A stretch of DNA of 35,522 nt, from NCBI GenBank assembly GCA_036268995.1, contig DATATB010000169.1, positions 1 through 35,522 on the forward strand, given 5' to 3'. Origin of the DNA: DATATB01 sp036268995 (lineage in GTDB: Bacteria > Planctomycetota > Planctomycetia > Pirellulales > PNKZ01). Numbering within the stretch: position 1 is the first letter of the stretch; every line of letters begins with the position of its first letter. Under the pieces are notes generated by a model. The model saw only the letters and a program-made list of their open reading frames with translations, was not told the DNA's origin and did not search any database. The position numbers and the translations under genes are program-made. This document shows positions 23,862 to 34,364 of this stretch, one piece after another.

Positions 23862-26800
23862 TTATTCGATTGTACGTTTAACCAGAAACCCGTCGTTGAC
23901 GTTCAGGTTCTCGCCGCGCAAAAATCCCATCGGCAGCGTGCGGTCGAAAATTGCGAACCCGCGGTGGCGTTTGACGTTGCCCGTGTCGCTGCCCAACTCG
24001 CGCACCAGGCGGTAGCCGTCCGGATTGCGGTCGAACGTGGCTTGCGGATTGCGCTGATCGAGCACGGCTCGCCGCACTTCGAAATATCCGACCGTGACCC
24101 AGATGGCATACACGTTGGAGCGCGTGGTGACCATGTTGCCCAGCTTGATCAACGGCTGATAGCGGAAGTAGGGGTTGCGGTTGCTGTCGCGGAAACCCTC
24201 GCCCCACTCGCTCGGTTGATAGCTGTAACCCGACATTAGGTGCGGCGCTGCCCGCGAAACGGCGTCGGGGTACGGATACCACTTGAACAAGTCGTTCATC
24301 ATCAAGTTGATGGCCCCTTGGCTTTGATTAAGATACGCGGTTTCCCAGGAGAGATTGGCGTTGTTACCGACACCAGAAATGCCGGGCGACCACCAGTTGT
24401 AGGAGTTGTAAACCAGCAGCGGCTCGTAGCGCCGCGTGGGATGCACGCGCGAGCGCCGGAACAGGCTCGAATCGGCCCAGTAGAACGGCATGGGATAGGT
24501 GGTCAAGCCCACCGAATTGCCGTTCAAGGGCGTCCCGCCGTTGCCGGTGAGGCCGCTGCCGCCTCCCATCGCCGGCACGGCCGGCCACCAATACAGCATT
24601 TGCGGCACCGGCACGCCGAAGCTCGTGCAGAACGAGCGGAACGGATTGGGGAAGAACGTGGGCATCCCCACGTTGCCGGCAACGTTATAGGCGCCCGAGC
24701 CCGGAGGAAGATCCGGATAGGTTGTGCTCGGTCCCGTCGGACCTGTGTAGTTGAGGCCCATGGCGGGGTTGTACGCCAGATGGTTGAGCAACCGCTCGTT
24801 CGGGGCTCCGACGATTAAAGTTTGCTGGCCACCGGCCGCCGTCGGGCTGACTGGAATCCAGTCATCGCTGGCCTTGCCCCCGGACATCATGGGAAAACCA
24901 TTCACGTTATAGCCGCTGGGGCCCGGCCAGCCGGCTTCCCATTGGTCGTCGGCCTGGCCGAAGCCATAGGTGCTGACGTGACCGTCGTCGTCGCCGGTGG
25001 GCGAAGGCTGCGAGATCGACGGATTGACGTAATTGCGGGCGAAACCCCAGGCCTTGTCGGCCCCGCGCGGATCTTGAATCTGTAAGCCGCCCAGCAGGTT
25101 GTCCCAGATGTACTTGTAGCCGGGGAAATCGTTCATCATGCCCTGAAAGATGTCGGGCTGATGCGCGAACCAGTAGGGCGCGGGCATCGCGGCGACGGTC
25201 GAGGGCACATTGCCTTTCAGCCAGGTGTCGGAAATGGTGTTCAGGTTCACTTTGCCCGGCTCGCGGTAACGCGACACGCGGTTAAAGGGGGCCAGGAAGT
25301 GCGACATGGCGGAATTCGGGTTGGCGGAATGGGCCGTGACGGAGCTGGCGTAGAATATCGCCGGATCCAGCAATTCCTCCGTTCCCGAAAAACGCGACGG
25401 CACGTGGACGTACTCGAAAATGCGGTGGAAGTTCGAGCTCGGCTGGACCGCCGGAAGACCGGGAGCAGAGTTGTTGCCATTGCCGAAGTTCGGGTCGGTG
25501 CCAGCGTAACCGACCAAGGGATCAATCGGCACGCCGGTGCTGCTCGCCGTCGCCGCGGTATAGTTATATGACCCCGCGCTCGTACATGCCTGCGGGCCGT
25601 TGGAACCGAAGAAGTTGAGCAGGTGACCGAAGGGATAGCCGCCGGAGCTTAAGACCGCCGAAATTGAAGAGCTGGGCCAAGACATGAACGAGGAGCCCGC
25701 CGAGGCGTTAATGTTCAGGGCCGGTGTCGGCGGATAGTATTGCGGGCCGGTGGCGAGGTTGTTGCTCGCATTGAAGGAGTTGGGCCGGAAGCCACCCCAT
25801 GACGGGTTGGGCCGCCAGGCATAATGACTGTCCCACAGCACGCCGCCGGTCGCCGGCGCCGGCGCATTGGGCATCGACCACGGATCCGGGTGCATCGCCT
25901 GGCTGTCGGTGTACGCGGTCTTATAGTTGAATTCCCAGCCAAAGCGGGCCGGCTGGCTGGCCGGCACCAGCAGCAACTCCATCGCGCTGGCATACGGCCG
26001 ATTGTTCCAGGTGAGCCAGGGAAACGGCCGCGCCGGATCGCCCACGTAGTCGTTGAGCGCGTAGGCCATCGGGCTGGCGCTGCTGTTCCCGCTGATGCCG
26101 CCATAGTAAGCGGCGAGCCGCTGGACAAACGAGTTGGCATTATACGCGTCAATGGCCGACGGGCTGGCAGGGACGGCCGGCGTGCGGTTGAAATCCACAA
26201 GGCCGTAGCCCTCGTTCAGAAATCCCAACGTCCCGTACAGATAAGCCGTGAAGCTGGCACCGCTGCCCATGATCGGGCTGGGCTTCTGATATTGCCCCTG
26301 CGTCTGGGTCGGGTTGGCGCGCGGGTCGTCCGACATCTGGCACCAGAGGGGCGCTTCGGTCACCGCCTGGTACTCGCCATTGTATCCTGCCTGCGGGGGA
26401 TTGTTGCCGTAGTTGGGATTGAAAAACAACTGCGGCCAGACGCTTGGCAGGGGATTGGGCGGCGCGGTGCCCGAGGGATTAGACAAAACATATTGGAATG
26501 GCAATGACTCGCGATAGGTCACCGGCCAGCGATGGGCGTTGCCGGGATCCTGGTAGTACGTCACAGTCGTACCCGTAGTCAAATAGGTCGGAAGGGCGAG
26601 TGTGACATTGGCGTTCGAAGTCGCCGGAATGCTTTCCTGGGTCGAACTCTGCACCATATTGCGCGGGCCGCGCTGCCGGGTCTCGAAAGCGAATAGCGCC
26701 GCAGCCGTGGTGTTCGCGGGGGTGCCGGATTTGCCCGCTTGGTTGCTCGCGTCAAACATCGACTGCGGCGCCCCTTGAAACACGTTCTGGCCGTTGAAGA

Positions 26801-29800
26801 CGGTCAGGTCGATCGGCATCCAGTCGATCGTCAGGTACGGGTTCACCGTCGGCTCCCAAGGCCGGGTCGGATCGGCCAGCCGCTGCAAAAAGACGGTTGA
26901 ATAATCGATCAGCGTCCGGCTGCAGGTCCCCGTGCCCAGTGCGCTCGCTCCGGCCGACCACGGCTCGTAGGATTGGCCCTGCGAAGCGACCGGAGCGTCG
27001 AAGGGGTTGTTGGGCACGGGCATGGCCGGCGGGCCGGACCCGGATTTCGGGTTGGCAAAGGCGTCGGTCACGGTCGCCGTCACGACGATGCCCGGCGATT
27101 GGTTGCCCGAGGTATAGGTGCTCGTCGAGGTCAGCGACGAAGTTGTCGGAATCGTATAGCCTTGCGGCGGCTCCGAAATGTTCAAACCCCGGTCGACTTG
27201 CGTCGTGGCCGCCGCGCTCGTCACCGGCCAAGGCGCGCCGCTGGCGCACGGGATGCACAACGGGTTCTTGATCTTGGTGGTCATGAAGCCCACGCTGTCG
27301 GGATAGCCGCCGTAGTTCGTGGTGGGCGAGCCCGTAATCGTGGTGGGATTGTAGTTCGGGTGTCCGTTGGCCGGCGACAGCATCATCACCGGGTTGAGCA
27401 GATGATAAGGCCGGTAGTGGGTTTGCAGATCGATCGCTTGCGGATACCAGATGGCGGGCGTGCCGACGGTTGTCTTAACGTTTTGGCCGTCGTTGTAGCC
27501 GATGAACGTCACATCCTCGGCAGTGATCGGCGTCACCTTGGCGGGTGAATGAGACGAGCGGCGCGGACCGACCACCGCATAGCTGCCGGGGTGCAACAGC
27601 AGCCTGGGCTGCGTGTTGCCGGTGGCGGCGCCGCCCTGCGCGTTCGTGTTCTGCGGCCGGAACTGGTAAATGGTCTGGGCCGTGGCCCCCGTGGACGGCA
27701 TCGACACCGCGGTGTTCATCGAGGCATTGGCAGCGGGGGAATAGGGCGCATAGGCCAGCTTCGGGTACGCGTTGTTGATCGTGGGAGGGAAAACACCCGA
27801 AGGATTGGGTGCGTTCAGCATCGGCCGGCAGAAGTACACGTAGCGCTGCAAAAACATTACGTGGTTCGGCAAATTGGTGCCGTTCGTATCAATAAAGTCG
27901 GTCACCACGTAGCTGTCGAGCTGGGCGGGCGTGGGGATGGCCGTGGTAACAGGGGGATTGGCCGTGTTCAGCGCGAGATGACGCTGTGAGTAGGCGGAGC
28001 TGCTGTTCAAGTAACTGGCGCTCAACGAGGTCAACGGCAACACGGTGGTCGTATCCGGCCGCGTCATGAAGCGGTTCTGCAGCGACTGCGAGCCGTTGGG
28101 ATAGATCAAGTTGTTTGAGTACGTTGCGGCCGGCGGGGTCACGAGCGGCGTGGCTTTGGGGTTCAGCGTGCCCACGCCTGGCCGCGGCGTGGTCGTGCCT
28201 TTGGCCAGCGCGAGCCGCCAGACAGGCCACTGTTGAGCGCCGTTGATATTGTTCGACAGCGGCGTCATCCGCTCCAGGTCGAGCGTGCCGACATTCGCCT
28301 GGGTGGCGCCGACGTTTTTATAACTGGGGCTGTTGCTGTAGGTGCCCACGCCGTAGTTGGAAACGGGCGTGACCACGTCGTACAGCTCGGCCGGCAGGTA
28401 GGGCGAGTTGTTGTTGGCTGCGTTGGACGGCGGGTAGCTGTTCTGATTGGCCCACGTCGGCCAACTCTGCGAGTTGGGCTTGCCCGGGCAATACAGCTCG
28501 ACGAACAACGAGCCTTGCGGCAGCCGGACCTGGTCCCAATCGTAGTCCTTGTTAGGGGCCGTACCTTGGCCGTTCTTCTGCTTGGTGGTGTCCAACATGG
28601 TGTCGGCCCAGCCCTTGTCGTGGAAGGCCGTGGTCTCGGTGAGCAGCAGGTCGGGGTACTCCATGCCCCAGACCACGCCGCGGTCCGGCTCGAAGTAGGA
28701 GGTGTAAGGCGCCATCACGCCGGCGGTCGGGTTGGTCTGCCAATAGCTGTAATAACTGGCCAGATTGCCGTCGACCGAATAGCCATCGAGGTTAAACGGC
28801 GCCAGGTCGAACTCGAAGCCCGTCATGATCGCATCGCGGTCGGCGAAATCGACCGCGTTGACCGCCCACTGCGCGATGCGATAAGCCGCCAGCTTTTGCC
28901 GCGCATTCATCACGTATGGACCTGACGCGCCCGGCGTGAAGTTGAGCGCTGGGTTATTGATGACGTTGGCGAACGCAAACGGTTGATACCCGGCCGCAAG
29001 CCCAACGTTCGGCGCCTCAACGGTCGCGTACGTCCCAAACACGGGCGGCGTGGTGACGCCGTTGACCGGCCCCGGCAGATATGCCTGCGTGGTCGGATAC
29101 CAATACTTCCAGTCGCTGTCGGTCAGCAGCATCATCAGCATGTATAGGTTCTTCGCCATTTCGGCCCGGGCATTCACATCGAACGCCGGCAAGGCGGTCG
29201 CGAGGGTCGTTCCCGAGAAGGGGTTGGCGACGACCGGCAGCGGCGTCGGGTACGATTGATACGCCGGCACGCCGTCGTTGTTGGGGTCGGGCTGGTAGCC
29301 GGTGCTGGTGTTCGGCAGGCCGGTGGTCACGTTCATCAGCCGCCAGAGCCTCTCGGGGTAGCCGACATAGCCGGTCAGCTCGTCCGGATCGTCGATGGCG
29401 CCATTGCCGTTGTCGTCCCAACTGTTGCCCAGCGTGCGATTCAGGTTCATTCGCAAGCCCATCAGCAAGTCGGACGAAAAGGCCGGCAGCACCCGCGCGT
29501 AATAAGTCACGGGGGTGCTGCCTGCAGTAGTGTTTATGTACTTGACCTGAATCACCCGGCCGTTGAGCAGCAGCAGCGCCTGCTCGTTGGCCAGCGCCAG
29601 CGCCCCAGGGTTAGTCAGGCTGGGCCGGTTATTGTCAATGCTCAATCCCTGCACGAAGGCGATCTTGCCGCGCACCAGGTCGGCAAACGAGCAATTCGTC
29701 GTGGGCAATCCCAGCATTTGCAGCCCGCGCACGATCTCCGGCGTGGGCTGAATGTTCGGGCAAGGCAGGTCCCAGCTTTCGGTCGTGACGCGGTTGCGCA

Positions 29801-32800
29801 GGTTGTTTGTGATCGCCGAATCCTGAGTGTTCAGGGCGAAGATCTGCACGGGACGCGATTGCAACGTGGCCAAGTCCGGATCGCCGTAACGCAACAGCGT
29901 TTCCAACTCGCCGGGCGTGAACGGGGTATCGCTGTCGAACGGCCACTTGGTGTTGTTGGTCGCTAGTGCGTACGACGTCCGCTTGCCCTTGGGCGACAGG
30001 TCGAGTTCCCAGGGATCGTCGATCAGCACATTGATCTTACCGTAGGGCAGATTGGCGTAGACCGGCTGGCCGCGGAAATCCAGCCCCACCATCAGACAGC
30101 CGTACGGATCGACCGGCGAGCCGTACGCGCCTTGTGTCGTGACGCCGCCTTGCCCGGTGGTCGTGTTGGCTTGTGCCAGGTTCGGGTTGACCCATTGGCT
30201 GGCGTTCGTACTGTTCCAGTAGGTGGGCAGCGTGGCCTGGAACGAGTCGCCGCGCAGCGCGATCGCGCTGGGGTAAACCTGGTTCAAGGTCGAGCCGGCG
30301 GCCGGCACGTTGTCGTCGTAGCTGTCGTAAACGGGGCCGAAGGGAGTGTACGTGCCATTGCCGCCTTGCTGACCGTAGGTCACGCCGGCCTGGGGATACA
30401 TCGGCGGTAGGTTTGAAACCGGGCCCATCGGATTGGAATAGTTCAGCAAATGCAGCTCGCCATAGCGGCCGGGCATGGGTTGGCCCAAGTGCTGCAGGCT
30501 GGTGACCGCCACCTTCGGATTGCCGTAGGCGGTCGTCACGCCCTGCAGCAGGTAGCGGTATTGGTTCTCGTAGCGATTAAACGTGCTGCCCGTGCCATTG
30601 CCCAGGTCCGTGATAAACGGGGGAGTGAGCAGGGGCCCCAGGTTGATGTCGGCCACCGAAAATCCCAAACCCGTGCCCAGCGACAACGAGGGGGTGTTGG
30701 GTGGGCTGATGAAGGCCGTGGTGTAGTAAGCCGGGTTCTGCCATCCGCCGGCAAAGGGCCCCACCGATTGGATCCGCGTATAACGCGGCGTCTGTCCGGG
30801 ATATCCGCGGACCTGCCACATGCCCAAAATGACACTATCAGCGGGTATGCTGGTGGCGGGCACCGCCGGCACGGCGCCCATGGCCAGCGGCGCGGAATTC
30901 GTGTAATTGGTCCAATTGACGTGCGAATTGTTGCCGTGGGCGTTGATGTTCAGCCGGCCGTCCATGTCCAGGCAGAGCACGGCAAACAACGGCTTGTACT
31001 GCTTGCCGTCGGCAGTCGACTGGACCGGCGAACCCAGGTCGAGCCAGATGCTGTCCGCCTCGCCGTCGTTATCGTTGTCGACATCCCAGGGACCATTGAT
31101 GGGGTTGAAATACATGTTGCCGGACCAGTCGGGCTCGGCCGGCTGGGCCGGCGTACTGCCGGAAGGGTCGTTCTGCGTCGGCTCGCCGACGTCCCAGATT
31201 CCGTTGCCGTTGGTGTCCGAAAACGGCAGGGCGGCGTCCCACATGCCGTTGCCGTTGGTGTCCTGTGTGAGGGGATCGAAGTTGTCCTGCGGGTCGGGCC
31301 GCAAAATGATCCGCTGCCGCAAGCGCGGCCTGATGTTCCCCCCCATGCTCTCTCCGCCGGGAATCGTCGAATACCAGCTCGGAAAGCTGCCGTTGACCGG
31401 CGGAATGCCATAACTCATCAGGTTCCCGGCCTGGATATTTTGCAGCCAGTAGTTCACCAGTTCAGGCCGGTGAAAGCTGGGGATGCGGGTTTGCCAACGG
31501 CCGCCGGGAGGAGCGGTCGTCGTGGTATGGGTGACGGGCGCGCCCATCATGGGGTTCCACACGCGCCATGCCATGTGCAGATTTTGGTAATCCGGCGCGT
31601 CGTAATCCTCGTCGGCATCCACGCCGAAGGGATTGGTCAGCGGCGACGCGGTACTAATGGTATTGGTCGCCGTGTAGGCCGTCGCGCCGAGGACCGTGTT
31701 ATAGGTCGCCGACGAAATGTAACTGGAGCGATCGGTCAGATAATCGCGATACCTGCGGTCGGTGGGATTGGGCAGCAGGGCAAAGGGGAACGCTTGTTCG
31801 ACCGCTACGCTGCTGTCGAGGTTGGAGTGGGTGAGGTTCAATAGCCGCGGGTTGATAGGCGGGCCGGCAGTCCGGCCGTTGCTGCCGATCGGCTGCATCC
31901 CATTCAGCGGGTTGTAGCCGAAACCTTGGCCGTTGAAGGGCCGGCCGTTGATCACGAAGCGGCGATTCGCCAGCGCCATCTTGACGTTGTACAGCGCAGC
32001 TCCGTTGCTATACGGCAGTTCGGACGGCAGGCCGGGGCTGAACGGCCGCAGCACCAGCACCCAGTAGCAGGTGCTGCCTAGCGTCACCGGGTAGCTCCAG
32101 ACGATGCGCGTGCTCTGGCGCGCCAGCGGGCCGTCGAGCATCGTGAACAGACGGCCGGCATAATGGCCCATCACCGCGTCGGCGCCCATGCCGTAGGTAG
32201 CCGCGGTGTCACTGGTGGACGAAAAGCCAGGCGACACCTGGTGGCCGAGGTAAAAATCGTCCCCCGAGACGATCGACAACTTTTGGTTCACCGCGTCGTA
32301 ATTGTCGTCCACCACGCCGTTGTTGTCGTCATCCACGCCGGGAACGCCGGGAACTCGATCGGGGCCCAGCGAAATGGCGAGCACCGGGACCAGCTCGCCG
32401 TAGCTGCTGCTGCTGTCGGTGGCGACGATATTGCTAGTGCCGGTATACGTCGACTGCGGAAAGATCGGCATGCCGCCGGTAGGCGTGTAGGCGAGGCTGC
32501 TGAGGTTGCCGGCGTGGACAATATCGTCGGCCGCGAAGCGCACGACGCCCACCACCGCATCACGCTCGCCGAACATATCTTCCAGAATCGAGTGCGGGCC
32601 AATCGCCGAACGCGGCGAGCGGCTGCCGCGGACCACGTTCAACAGCGCCATGCTGATCTCCCGGTCGGGAGAGTCGCCCGTCTGCTCGATGCTCAGCGTT
32701 GCCAGGGCGCTGCTGCGGGCATGCGTCGAAGTGACGACGAACGACACGCCCACCAGCATGAATAGCGCCAACATGCCAAGAATCACGAGCAGGATCACGC

Positions 32801-32828
32801 CGCGCCGGCCGGTGGAGATGCGGTTCAT
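23862..32828 (-). CDS. Giant PilX/GspK-like pseudopilin-type protein
   Basis: This 2988-aa protein starts MNRISTGRRG-VILLVILGMLALFMLVGVSFVVTS. It has a short basic leader and one membrane helix with no Glu at +5, as in GspK/PilX minor pseudopilins. The rest is a huge ectodomain rich in Asn, Pro, Tyr, Gly and Thr. D-x-N/D-x-N/D-G-type loops occur near residues 164 (DDDNNGVVDD), 523 and 538 (tandem DTNGNG), 582 (DVDNDNDGEAD) and 1137 (DDNGNGAIDD). KPLFAVLCLDMDGRLNINAHG (about 605) and GKVNLNTI (about 2525) resemble GspK words for the helical core. ATG 32828 follows AGGAA. Ordinary GspK is about 300-340 aa. It lies between PilV-like and PilW-like genes. Confidence 0.88.
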   Translation of the reverse strand: MNRISTGRRGVILLVILGMLALFMLVGVSFVVTSTHARSSALATLSIEQTGDSPDREISMALLNVVRGSRSPRSAIGPHSILEDMFGERDAVVGVVRFAADDIVHAGNLSSLAYTPTGGMPIFPQSTYTGTSNIVATDSSSSYGELVPVLAISLGPDRVPGVPGVDDDNNGVVDDNYDAVNQKLSIVSGDDFYLGHQVSPGFSSTSDTAATYGMGADAVMGHYAGRLFTMLDGPLARQSTRIVWSYPVTLGSTCYWVLVLRPFSPGLPSELPYSNGAALYNVKMALANRRFVINGRPFNGQGFGYNPLNGMQPIGSNGRTAGPPINPRLLNLTHSNLDSSVAVEQAFPFALLPNPTDRRYRDYLTDRSSYISSATYNTVLGATAYTATNTISTASPLTNPFGVDADEDYDAPDYQNLHMAWRVWNPMMGAPVTHTTTTAPPGGRWQTRIPSFHRPELVNYWLQNIQAGNLMSYGIPPVNGSFPSWYSTIPGGESMGGNIRPRLRQRIILRPDPQDNFDPLTQDTNGNGMWDAALPFSDTNGNGIWDVGEPTQNDPSGSTPAQPAEPDWSGNMYFNPINGPWDVDNDNDGEADSIWLDLGSPVQSTADGKQYKPLFAVLCLDMDGRLNINAHGNNSHVNWTNYTNSAPLAMGAVPAVPATSIPADSVILGMWQVRGYPGQTPRYTRIQSVGPFAGGWQNPAYYTTAFISPPNTPSLSLGTGLGFSVADINLGPLLTPPFITDLGNGTGSTFNRYENQYRYLLQGVTTAYGNPKVAVTSLQHLGQPMPGRYGELHLLNYSNPMGPVSNLPPMYPQAGVTYGQQGGNGTYTPFGPVYDSYDDNVPAAGSTLNQVYPSAIALRGDSFQATLPTYWNSTNASQWVNPNLAQANTTTGQGGVTTQGAYGSPVDPYGCLMVGLDFRGQPVYANLPYGKINVLIDDPWELDLSPKGKRTSYALATNNTKWPFDSDTPFTPGELETLLRYGDPDLATLQSRPVQIFALNTQDSAITNNLRNRVTTESWDLPCPNIQPTPEIVRGLQMLGLPTTNCSFADLVRGKIAFVQGLSIDNNRPSLTNPGALALANEQALLLLNGRVIQVKYINTTAGSTPVTYYARVLPAFSSDLLMGLRMNLNRTLGNSWDDNGNGAIDDPDELTGYVGYPERLWRLMNVTTGLPNTSTGYQPDPNNDGVPAYQSYPTPLPVVANPFSGTTLATALPAFDVNARAEMAKNLYMLMMLLTDSDWKYWYPTTQAYLPGPVNGVTTPPVFGTYATVEAPNVGLAAGYQPFAFANVINNPALNFTPGASGPYVMNARQKLAAYRIAQWAVNAVDFADRDAIMTGFEFDLAPFNLDGYSVDGNLASYYSYWQTNPTAGVMAPYTSYFEPDRGVVWGMEYPDLLLTETTAFHDKGWADTMLDTTKQKNGQGTAPNKDYDWDQVRLPQGSLFVELYCPGKPNSQSWPTWANQNSYPPSNAANNNSPYLPAELYDVVTPVSNYGVGTYSNSPSYKNVGATQANVGTLDLERMTPLSNNINGAQQWPVWRLALAKGTTTPRPGVGTLNPKATPLVTPPAATYSNNLIYPNGSQSLQNRFMTRPDTTTVLPLTSLSASYLNSSSAYSQRHLALNTANPPVTTAIPTPAQLDSYVVTDFIDTNGTNLPNHVMFLQRYVYFCRPMLNAPNPSGVFPPTINNAYPKLAYAPYSPAANASMNTAVSMPSTGATAQTIYQFRPQNTNAQGGAATGNTQPRLLLHPGSYAVVGPRRSSHSPAKVTPITAEDVTFIGYNDGQNVKTTVGTPAIWYPQAIDLQTHYRPYHLLNPVMMLSPANGHPNYNPTTITGSPTTNYGGYPDSVGFMTTKIKNPLCIPCASGAPWPVTSAAATTQVDRGLNISEPPQGYTIPTTSSLTSTSTYTSGNQSPGIVVTATVTDAFANPKSGSGPPAMPVPNNPFDAPVASQGQSYEPWSAGASALGTGTCSRTLIDYSTVFLQRLADPTRPWEPTVNPYLTIDWMPIDLTVFNGQNVFQGAPQSMFDASNQAGKSGTPANTTAAALFAFETRQRGPRNMVQSSTQESIPATSNANVTLALPTYLTTGTTVTYYQDPGNAHRWPVTYRESLPFQYVLSNPSGTAPPNPLPSVWPQLFFNPNYGNNPPQAGYNGEYQAVTEAPLWCQMSDDPRANPTQTQGQYQKPSPIMGSGASFTAYLYGTLGFLNEGYGLVDFNRTPAVPASPSAIDAYNANSFVQRLAAYYGGISGNSSASPMAYALNDYVGDPARPFPWLTWNNRPYASAMELLLVPASQPARFGWEFNYKTAYTDSQAMHPDPWSMPNAPAPATGGVLWDSHYAWRPNPSWGGFRPNSFNASNNLATGPQYYPPTPALNINASAGSSFMSWPSSSISAVLSSGGYPFGHLLNFFGSNGPQACTSAGSYNYTAATASSTGVPIDPLVGYAGTDPNFGNGNNSAPGLPAVQPSSNFHRIFEYVHVPSRFSGTEELLDPAIFYASSVTAHSANPNSAMSHFLAPFNRVSRYREPGKVNLNTISDTWLKGNVPSTVAAMPAPYWFAHQPDIFQGMMNDFPGYKYIWDNLLGGLQIQDPRGADKAWGFARNYVNPSISQPSPTGDDDGHVSTYGFGQADDQWEAGWPGPSGYNVNGFPMMSGGKASDDWIPVSPTAAGGQQTLIVGAPNERLLNHLAYNPAMGLNYTGPTGPSTTYPDLPPGSGAYNVAGNVGMPTFFPNPFRSFCTSFGVPVPQMLYWWPAVPAMGGGSGLTGNGGTPLNGNSVGLTTYPMPFYWADSSLFRRSRVHPTRRYEPLLVYNSYNWWSPGISGVGNNANLSWETAYLNQSQGAINLMMNDLFKWYPYPDAVSRAAPHLMSGYSYQPSEWGEGFRDSNRNPYFRYQPLIKLGNMVTTRSNVYAIWVTVGYFEVRRAVLDQRNPQATFDRNPDGYRLVRELGSDTGNVKRHRGFAIFDRTLPMGFLRGENLNVNDGFLVKRTIE

Positions 32829-32853
32829 CGTCGAATTCCTGGCGAAAGGCAAA

Positions 32854-34350
32854 CTAATAGGAAAAACCCGAACTGTCGTCGAGGTTGATGGTTTTCTCGT
32901 AAACGGCGATCGCGCCGGTGACGATCGTGCCCCAGCCCGTGGGCGGATTGGGCATGGCCGAGTTGCTCAGGTCCGCGTAATTGAACGCGTTGGCATCGTT
33001 GTAAATCATGTTGAGCGTGTTGCCGTCGCTGGCGCCGCTGATCGTCCAGTCCGGGCCGACGACGCGCGCCGCGCGGTACCAGGTGGTCTGGCTGCCGAGA
33101 TCCTGCGTGGCCTGACTGCTGACCGACAGCACGCGATACCACCTTGCCACGGTCTGCAACCAGGGCTTGGCCCCCATCGGCGTGGGCGCGTAGCTCGTCA
33201 GTTGGCCGGTGACCATGATCCACTGGTTGCTCTTCACGTCGAGCAACTGCTGGGCCTGCGCCTGTTGCACGCCCGTGACGCGCAGCCGCACGTCGCCACG
33301 GTTGAGAAAATCGACCCACACCATGCGTTCGCCGCGGTCGTAGGTCGTGGCCGGCGTGAAGTTCGTGAGCGTGCGCAAGTCGCGCTGGTAGCAGACGACG
33401 ACGGCGACGTTGAACAGCCGATTGGTCGAGGCGTTGCCCTGCAGCATGTTGTAATTCCCGCCCGAACCCGCGCTGCCGGCCGGATAGCCGCCCGGTGCGC
33501 CCCAGGTTTCGCTGAAGTCGGGGCTGATCACGGCAAAGAAAGTGTAGTCGCCGTGCGAGGCGCGGGTGAGCAGCGTCGTGTTGGCGGTGCTGGCGCTGGC
33601 GGCGTTGGTGACGCCGATGAACTGGATCGCCGTGGCTTGCGATTGGTTCAGCGCCCCGGCCAGGCCCATATTCGCCGACGGCACGACAAACGAGACGTCG
33701 TCGGTGGACCGGAAAAAGCGGTCGGCCACGCCCTGCGGAATGGAGCGGATCGTGGTCTGGAATTGCGTTGCGCCGGCTCCCGTGGTAATCGGCGTGTCCC
33801 GGAGCGTGATCCGCGGAATCTGCGGCGCCGAGGTTTCTGGCATCGCGCCCGAAAAACCGCCGCTTTGCAAAAAGTAAGGGAACGTGGCCACGGCGCGCTG
33901 CGTCGTGGTTGTGGCGCCGACGTAGTTGCCGAAGCCCTTCGGCGGCACCACGTTCAAGGCCACCATCAGCGGGTCGAGCACCATCGGCATGGCCGGCGGC
34001 GTCTTCTGAAAGGTGTTGATGTTGCCCACGGCACTGCGCGTGGTTCCGGGCGTCGTCATCAACGGGCCAATGGTCACTGGCTGCAAGGTCTGGCCGGCGT
34101 ATAGCCAGGTCGACGGCCGCAAGTAGCCGTGGATCGCCATATCGCGAAAGGCGGCGCGCCCCAGCGTCGACGCCTCGTCGAACACCGCCGCCTGGCTCAT
34201 CTGGTAGCGGCCCACCGGCAGCAGGCTGGCGATCGACATGATGCCCACGGCGAGCACGCCCATCGCGATCATGACTTCCAGCAGCGTGATGCCCCGCCGC
34301 CGCGGCGACGGCTGGCGTCCACCCCGTAGCTTGGTGCAGTCCCGATTCAT
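32854..34350 (-). CDS. PilV/GspI-like prepilin-type protein
   Basis: This 498-aa protein has a prepilin signal: leader MNRDCTKLRGGRQPSPRRRG, cleavage before ITLLE (Glu at +5), then the hydrophobic VMIAMGVLAVGIMSIASLLPVG typical of PilV/GspI. The ectodomain is far longer than in ordinary homologues (about 120-200 aa) and has no enzyme motif that I recognise. ATG 34350 is preceded by GGGTGAG at close spacing. It starts 14 nt after the stop of the upstream prepilin-like gene and ends 25 nt before the giant gene, so all are likely co-transcribed. Confidence 0.9.
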   Translation of the reverse strand: MNRDCTKLRGGRQPSPRRRGITLLEVMIAMGVLAVGIMSIASLLPVGRYQMSQAAVFDEASTLGRAAFRDMAIHGYLRPSTWLYAGQTLQPVTIGPLMTTPGTTRSAVGNINTFQKTPPAMPMVLDPLMVALNVVPPKGFGNYVGATTTTQRAVATFPYFLQSGGFSGAMPETSAPQIPRITLRDTPITTGAGATQFQTTIRSIPQGVADRFFRSTDDVSFVVPSANMGLAGALNQSQATAIQFIGVTNAASASTANTTLLTRASHGDYTFFAVISPDFSETWGAPGGYPAGSAGSGGNYNMLQGNASTNRLFNVAVVVCYQRDLRTLTNFTPATTYDRGERMVWVDFLNRGDVRLRVTGVQQAQAQQLLDVKSNQWIMVTGQLTSYAPTPMGAKPWLQTVARWYRVLSVSSQATQDLGSQTTWYRAARVVGPDWTISGASDGNTLNMIYNDANAFNYADLSNSAMPNPPTGWGTIVTGAIAVYEKTINLDDSSGFSY

Positions 34351-34364
34351 ACGCTCACCCGGCC

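Noticed and set aside
30450..34104. Long plus-strand open frames (464 and 532 codons) antisense to the giant and PilV-like genes
   Set aside because: They are Arg/Gly/Val-rich shadows caused by strong G/C third positions on the minus strand. They show no domain, signal or ribosome site, while the minus frames have pilin signals.
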